A stretch of DNA of 64,000 bases from Thinopyrum elongatum (Eukaryota > Streptophyta > Magnoliopsida > Poales > Poaceae). Below the pieces are notes generated by a model that saw only the letters and a list, made by a program, of their open reading frames with translations, made no database searches and had not been told where the DNA came from. Within the stretch, counting starts at the first letter, position 1. Every line of letters begins with the position of its first letter. A program made the translations under genes and the position numbers. This document shows, piece after piece, positions 57,571 to 64,000 of the stretch. The stretch is taken from NCBI GenBank assembly GCA_011799875.1, contig CM022301.1, positions 14,234,443 to 14,298,442 on the forward strand, in the 5' to 3' direction.

Positions 57571-59955
57571 TCTCTACTCCTAAAGTGGGAGTCTGCGGTC
57601 GTGATGGTACGTTTGTATGTCGTTGGTATCGTTCGCTTCGTCCCTCGCAGCCCTCCATTGATCGAACAAGGATTTCGTCACCGATTCTTTTCCAAACAAA
57701 CCGAATCCTCAGTCTGTTTGTTTCCATACATATTTTACTTCTATGGTATGTCAACCGATCCCTTCCCATCGTACTCTTTCCTTGCAAAAGCATAACACAA
57801 TCGAAACTTGACTTGCCTTGACCGACACATTCCGAGCAGATTTCACAAATCATCTTCATCCAAATGACCGCAGCTCCTGCTGATATTCTTTCCTCATCCC
57901 CGCCGCCCAGCCTTCCAATATGTTGGTTAGCCCTCTTCCATTGCAACTGTCGAGCCGTACAACGCAAGGGGTCATGCGGCCGTCGTGGTGCTGGTGGCAT
58001 CCAGCACGCTCGCCGGGGCCAAGGGTGGACTAGGTTTCGGTGTTGTCTCTGGTGGAGGCGACGAGATGTGGCTGCACGCGGCGAACCTGCAGAAGATGAT
58101 GCCGGTGTGGATGTAGAGGCGGACGCACCATGAGGCGTGTGTGGTGCTGGCGCGGGCTGAACTTGCGTGGCACACGGATTTGGGAAAAGGCCAGCTCGGT
58201 GGCGGCTCGTGATCTGGGAGACGCGCTCGCACGACGACGAGCCCGGCAACCATCATGTGTGCGTTCTGGAGGCACCATGTGGTGTATGCCACATTGCCGT
58301 CCATATTTGCAAGCATCTGACTGACGATTCCTCATAGAGTCATAGTGCTGTCATGGATTGGGCGACATACTGAATTACCGATGAACCTCATGATATGGTT
58401 GTGTCCTCTCCTTTGTTCTTGCAAAATATGAACTGTAATTACTCGAGTACGTGAAGCAAAGTTAATCCAGCGTGGATTGTCATGAATTTTTTGCAGTTGG
58501 TAATGTGAAATTTTGCCTTCCATGCTAAGAATTTTCTCATGGAATTTTAGACTTTCTTAGTCACTGGTTATCCTTCAGTTATGTTAGTCTGATGTGCCCC
58601 ATTGTGGCCTTCTTCACCTATTTTTTACATTTTTCATTCAGTGATTAATTTAGAGCTTGAGTACCAGACTTCTGATTTTGGAGCAGCAATGTACTAGCAA
58701 GAGGTGTGTGCTTCTGTGCAACAACCCTGAATTGGTCCCGTCACATTCTTTTAAAACGATCCATGTCCACATTCTTGTGGTCGAATGCCTTCCAAGTTCT
58801 CCCCGAGGTTAGATCTGGTGCTCAGTTGCACAACTCAGCCCTTGCTCGTCGCCGGCCGCGTCCCACCATTTGATGTTGATGCGCTGCCATGGTTTGCTTC
58901 AGGAGATCAAAAGCATGTTTTTTAATGCTTGCTTTGCTTCTTGCTTTTCATGGTCATTTTGATAGGTTTCAGAGAGAAACTTGCCTTTGAACAAGACTAT
59001 CCAGAACATCAAGGTAACTACATCCATTGCATTACTACAGTTGGCATAATTTTAACTTGTTAGCCATACCCAGTGAATGGTGCCAAATATAAAAAATTAC
59101 AAATAGTCGACCCTTCAAATAAAAGAATCTAAATATATTATGTTTTGTTCTCTTCATTTTTAATGTACTCTTCTACCCATATAATTCATCAAATGCTAAA
59201 TATTACTCTTACATTAATGCCTCGATCCTCTATTGATAATTTATAATAAGGCAGAGTTTCAGTCTTGATTTGTGAAGTGTTTTGATGCTAGGTTCCATGC
59301 TAGAAATATTACACGACCTTTTTTCATATTGAAGATTTATACCCATTAATGCACCGCTGAATTATTTCCCTTTTCTAAACTTTTAATGGAGGTTCAATAC
59401 TAGAAATACTACACTCCCGGAGGTCAGCTTTGTCCACATATTCTTATTTTATTTTATTTTGCAGTAATCGTTTACATATCCAGTAATAATTTGCTAAGTC
59501 ACCATTAATTCTTAATGTCTACTTTCGTGCACAAATCTTCTCTTTATAAGTGTTTGGAAATCTTAAGTATCAAGATTGTTCTATTTCTATGGGATTTTTT
59601 TTAGTATTGGGTAGAAAACATGCTTGCTTATTAGTTTCAAAATCCAGCTTGTAGATCTTGCATGGAAATCCAGCTTGCTAATATTGTTCGATGATGTTTT
59701 TCTTGTATATATTTACTGATCACCACAGGGACATTCCCTTATTATATATGGTTAGATTTTCTTGTAACTACAGGATACAGTAACAAAGTTTTCTTTGTGG
59801 AACATGTCTTCATAGTCAGCATTGTTGCTGTATGTCAATTTTGAATAACATACATTAACTTGTGCCTTCATATTTTATAGTCTCATGAAACCTTGACTTT
59901 CAATAAGGATTGCATTAATGCTTTTCATTAGAAACATGTTATATTCAGCAGGTTA
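57571..59955. other. Helitron interior with possible captured exons
   Basis: A GC-rich stretch (57860-58330) includes a plus-strand reading AKGGLGFGVVSGGGDEMWLH that might be exonic. A short segment at about 58970-59012 lies between an acceptor-like AG and AAG|GTAACT. Neither source gene was recognised. The rest is AT-rich without genes. Confidence 0.3.
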
Positions 59956-61043
59956 GGCCCCGTTTGATAGCGAAGTTTTTTCAAAGTATTCTGATAATAC
60001 TACAGTTTTTTAAAATACTACAGTTTAATTTACTGTGAGGTGTTTGGCTACCCACAAAAACTGCAGTATTAATACTGTGGTATTTCCAAAACCAGAGTAT
60101 TTTCTCTGTCTAATAAAAAGAACCTCACACCTCTTTTTTTAAAACAGAGCACGCAAAAGAAACGAGTGTCTTCAACTTCTTCCTCGCTCCAAGCCATCAC
60201 CGCGCCGCCGTCTCTGAAGATCTCCTACTTCGGCGGCTATGGACAAACCAAGAGACAGCAAATTAAAGAACAATAGTGAATACACTGATCGTCATCCTCC
60301 TGCCTCTCTGCACAGGCCGCCCGTTACCTCCTGGCTACGTACCTTGCCGTAGACTATGTGGTGGAGGCCACGCCCCGGAGTGACCCTGGCACGACGACGA
60401 ATGCCGATGCTTGGCACCGCGAGGCCATGGAACGTTGTCATGGTGGAGAGGCTGCAGAGAAACACCTGGGCGCGGCTGGATGGCGAGTCGGCGATACACG
60501 AGGAGTCAGTGGCACAGAAGGCTTGGAGCTAGCTGTGGACATGACGAACACCATCTTGGCCACCCGTTTACAATTCACGGTCAGCTCCTGGTTCCCCTCG
60601 ACGATGATATGGATGAAGGTCAGGCCGTTCAGTCCACGCGCACTTGCGCAGCTTCCGACCAGCAACGCCATGTGCAGAGCGTGACGTGTTACCTCCACGC
60701 GCAGCTCCACCATGACTCGACGGTGATGAGTCGGCTACTTCGTGTTGCTGAGCGTCCTCCAAGGGAAGCTACAAGCCATGTCTATGGCCGTACAGTGCCG
60801 TTCAGTACTTCAGTTTGTGCATGCGGATGATAAATGTGCATGACCAATCAGTTGCATGCAACGCCGAGCTAGCTAAAACTCATTTTACATCGCTACACAC
60901 GGCGCTAGCCAAACGGGTCGCTGTATTATCAAAACTCCAAAATAGTTTGATATGTCAAAACCATGGTATCTTGCACCAATGGGTTAAAATACTCAGTTTT
61001 TCAATACTCTGTTTTTTGCAGTACTTTGCTATCAAACACAGCC
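59956..61043. mobile_element. PIF/Harbinger element, non-autonomous, about 1.1 kb
   Basis: The ends are GGCCCCGTTTGATAGC and the near complement GCTATCAAACACAGCC. The 3 bp target duplication TTA lies at 59953-59955 and 61044-61046, as expected for the superfamily. Subterminal AT-rich words (ACTACAGTTTTTTAAAATAC, AACTGCAGTATTAATACTG) pair partly between the two ends. A GC-rich middle (60170-60830) has frames without transposase motifs; it may be captured DNA. Confidence 0.88.
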
Positions 61044-61046
61044 TTA

Positions 61047-62100
61047 TTTGTAAAACTAAGTTAGAGGCACCTGCTGTTAGTAATGACAACAGTCTCCTTT
61101 TCAACAACCGACTCTCTTGCTTATCTGGGTGATTACTAGCGTGGAGGCACACACTCATCCTGGCAAGAAATTGCTAGAAATTTTAGTAAATTGTATGAGT
61201 ATATGGCTACTATTTCATATGAATAATGTGCATGCGGCTTTCCCAAAATGTGCAGATGTTCACCATGCCGGCAGATAATAAAGTGCTCAGCTTATGGTTA
61301 TCAAATTTTTGAATATTGAAGTCTGACAGAAAGAACTTAATTTCTTTTCTGCTTCACAGAGGATCTACAACTGCTGCACTATTTGATGGAACTTCTCAGG
61401 TAATTACAACATCTGTTGTCGTTCTTAGATATGATGAATATTTTGTTGTTCAATCGGTCTGGTAGCCCAGTGCTGATAGATAATATGATGTAAATATCTT
61501 CCATATGAATATATTTCACCCTCAAGGCCTCAACACATGTGAAAAATAAGGAAACTGAGTGCTTCTTCTCAGGAAATGAATTTGAGTACTTTTGCTTGAA
61601 GTTTGTAATTCCTTGGATCCTGGAACCATGTAGATGTTGAATAGATATACTATCTTGTAATTCAGGTCTTGCTCGTGTTCTTAACATCTAGCATAATCAA
61701 TGGTGTATTTTCCTCTTCCCCGGTATGTGATGCATTGTACAGTTTAAGTATCTAGGTTGTTTTATTTCTGTATGGACGCTTCACAAAATTATTGTTTCAT
61801 CTGTTGAGTTCGTGCTTTTTTTCTTCGAGAAAGCACAAAATTCTTCTTTTTTCTGGGTGTGGAGTTATGCTTGACATGGAGACCTTCAAGGACATCGAGA
61901 AACCGATCTGCAGCATTTGGCCATCCTTTTGATTGATTTGTGACTAGCGATCACAAATTATAGGTGTAGTAGTCCAACAAAAGCCTAGAAGCAACTAATA
62001 CAACTAGAAGCACAACTAAACAATAATGCACAATTAAATAATTTCTATTCAAACGAGTTGATCTACCTTACAACGACTAAAGTATTTGACTGATAAAAAT
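61047..62100. other. Helitron interior with a short possible exon
   Basis: At about 61361-61400 a segment reading GSTTAALFDGTSQ sits between a CACAG acceptor and CAG|GTAATT. It may be a captured exon of an unknown gene. The rest holds nothing recognised. Confidence 0.3.
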
Positions 62101-63272
62101 ATACTCCCTCCAGTCCGTATATGGGTTGCACCAATTAATTTGGACGTGGCATCGAGGAGAGGCGGCAGTGAGAAGCCGTGGCGGGGAGAGATGGTGGCGG
62201 CGACACCGTGGCTAGGAAAGCATACCGGGGAATGAGATGTGAGTGTGAGCGTTGTGCCGTGCGGTGAAAGTCAGAGAGTGAACCGTTGTTTTAAGATGAG
62301 AAGAAAAGGAGCGGTTATTTGCTTTTTTTAAGGGACTGTTTGTTGTGAGAGAAATGTCACATAACTTTTATATATAGCAAAAAATATCATATACCCTAGC
62401 AAGCCAGTTCTGGAAAATAATTACCATCAAGTGATTTACAGGTGAGCTTATAAATGACTAAAATGGGGATGCGGCCCACTGCACTAAAACACACCGACTA
62501 GAACTGGTCATATGCTCGAAGCAAGCTGTTGACCAATGAATATATATTGTATATTGGTTTATCTTACTTTTTTATTTTAATATGTGTTTATATATTCAAT
62601 TTTGTAGACTGAGATAAATACACATGCCCCCGGACGATGCTTTAAAAATGTTGATTGACAAAGCTCTATGATGGACGGACCGAAAACTTATTGATTCTTT
62701 CACAATTAGAAAATGCATACAAATAATTGTTCTTATTTTGTTGATGATTTGAAAATGTCGATTGAGAATGCTTTATAATGGACGGACTGAAAACTCATCG
62801 AGTGCTGTACAATTAGAAGAGATGCATAGAAATAATTGTTCTTATTTGTATATTTGCTATACATGATAATATAAAAGATGCATTTTTATATATGTTTATT
62901 TTTGCCGGGTATGAGAGAGATGGAGATGTATTATGTCGATGTTCAAAACGAATCCATCAAGAAGGGTGTCGACACGATGTTTTTTCTGCGAGAAAACTTT
63001 CGATCTATTTATCTTCAATCATGCCAGTACAACGAACACCAGAAATAATAAAAATTACATCTAGATCTGTTTTCCACTTAGCGACGACTACATACACCGA
63101 AGCGAGCTGAAGCCGCGCCGCCATCATCACCCCTCCCTCGCCGGAACCGGGCAAACCTTGTTGTAGTAGACAGTCGGGAAGTCGACGCGATGTTGTTGGT
63201 AGGGAAAAAAATTCATCAAGTTATATACAACAACATAGGTATATAAATGCAATCAGAACAAAAAATTAAAAG
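62101..63272. repeat. Helitron 3' part with a two-copy repeat and a MITE-like end
   Basis: TACTCCCTCCAGTCCGTAT at 62102 resembles a Stowaway left end, but no right end follows. Two similar units of about 105 bp (62640-62742 and 62748-62850) share GATGGACGGAC(C/T)GAAAAC and AAATAATTGTTCTTAT. No gene. Confidence 0.55.
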
Positions 63273-63302
63273 GCCCGTGGCAACGCACGGGCATTCTACT
63301 AG

Positions 63303-64000
63303 TTTACATAGGGTTGCACCATTTTATGGACTACATGAAAGAATCTAACAACGTATATAGATTTAGAGATGCTCTTGCAAATAAATTTATCAGTTAATGT
63401 TTCAAGAATAAATAAAAACTAGCAGGGAAAAGGCTAATTTATGGCCAATTTTTCGTGAAAATCAACCATAATAATCTAGCAAAATGACAATTCTCTCTTG
63501 CTGTCTGGCATGTTCACTACGACAGGCGCCGAATAGCACTGACCGGCCAAAAAGTATCATCACTAACGTGCTTCTGGCCCGTCAGTAGTTTTGGGTCAGT
63601 GATGACTTTGCATCACAGATTGCCGGCTCGTCAACCTGTCAAAAAAAAAAAAAGGATTGCCGGCTCATCAGTGATAATACGGAATAGCTTCACACACGAT
63701 GTTTTATGCATGTCACGTGGACGATGCTAGGATCTCACGTTCCTTATTTCTGGAGGGATTTCATCTGACAATGATTAGCTACTGTCGTGCACGCATCGGC
63801 CGGAAAAACGTGGGCTGCGTAGCATTGCTCGTGATAATAACTCCATCATCTTAAATTTTTTATTCCTGGGATTTATGTATGTTTGGTTACCAGCCATGCA
63901 AATGAAATTGACAAAAAAACACAAACACAATACGCAGGCATGCCATATTCATTTGCACAAGTACTTTGCTTTTCGTACCATAATACTCATGTGCAGTGAA
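63303..64000. other. Right flank; possible CACTA terminus near 63515
   Basis: CACTACGACAGGCG at about 63515 starts a segment with repeated GTCAGTGATGA and CACTGACC words and two copies of GGATTGCCGGCTC around an A13 run at 63640-63652. This could be one end and the subterminal repeats of a CACTA element that continues past the window, but the other end is not available to test it. Confidence 0.3.

Larger units (their letters stand above)
57225..63302 (+). mobile_element. Second Helitron of the same family, about 6.1 kb
   Basis: The 5' end TCTCTACTCCTAATGTCT at 57225 follows an A and resembles the first Helitron for about 60 bases. The 3' end has the hairpin GCCCGTG / CACGGGC (63273-63292) and CTAG at 63299-63302, then T. 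Another TCTCTACTCCTAA start after an A lies at 57571, so the true 5' end could be either, or two elements may share one 3' end. No helicase gene was seen. Confidence 0.75.

Noticed and set aside
62102..62145. Full Stowaway MITE
   Set aside because: Only a left-end-like sequence is present; no matching right end or second TA was found.

Overview
This window is nuclear DNA of a large-genome grass, almost certainly a Triticeae species (wheat, goatgrass or barley group). The evidence is nested transposons of typical grass families (an L1-type LINE, CACTA, a chromovirus-type Gypsy element, Helitrons, short Stowaway MITEs, a PIF/Harbinger element), GT-AG introns, and only one gene that looks intact. 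No prokaryotic or organellar genes, rRNA, tRNA or CRISPR arrays were seen. Everything was read by eye; family names rest on recognised motifs, not searches.

Layout. 1-18022: a LINE, already under way at base 1, split by two later insertions. One is a 3.8 kb CACTA element (291-4105, target duplication TGG) carrying a three-exon B3-like gene. The other is an 11.4 kb Gypsy element on the minus strand (5774-17200, target duplication CTCCA) with 4.2 kb LTRs and an open pol frame but no gag or protease. 18023-23410: the best host gene, a nine-exon Deg/HtrA-like protein with a PDZ domain that has lost two residues of its catalytic triad, then a GC-rich repeat-bearing element. 23540-28590: LINE remnants and an AT-rich repeat field holding a nearly open LINE ORF2. 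28592-35079: a 5'-truncated retrotransposon with a 2.7 kb 3' LTR. 35080-48916: old repeats, another LINE remnant, a Stowaway MITE and a 0.65 kb direct duplication. 48917-63302: a VPS52 gene fragment on the minus strand cut by a 7.1 kb Helitron (which carries BTF3 pieces) and by a 61 bp Stowaway, followed by a second Helitron of the same family containing a Harbinger element. 63303-64000: unclassified, possibly one end of another CACTA.

The genes do not form a pathway; the window records repeated insertion and gene-fragment capture. The observations most worth following are a predicted spliced, acidic, tyrosine-rich coding tail inside both Gypsy LTRs, the catalytically dead Deg-like protein, the VPS52 fragment opened by two dated insertions, and a short block of excess divergence between two otherwise nearly identical LTRs.
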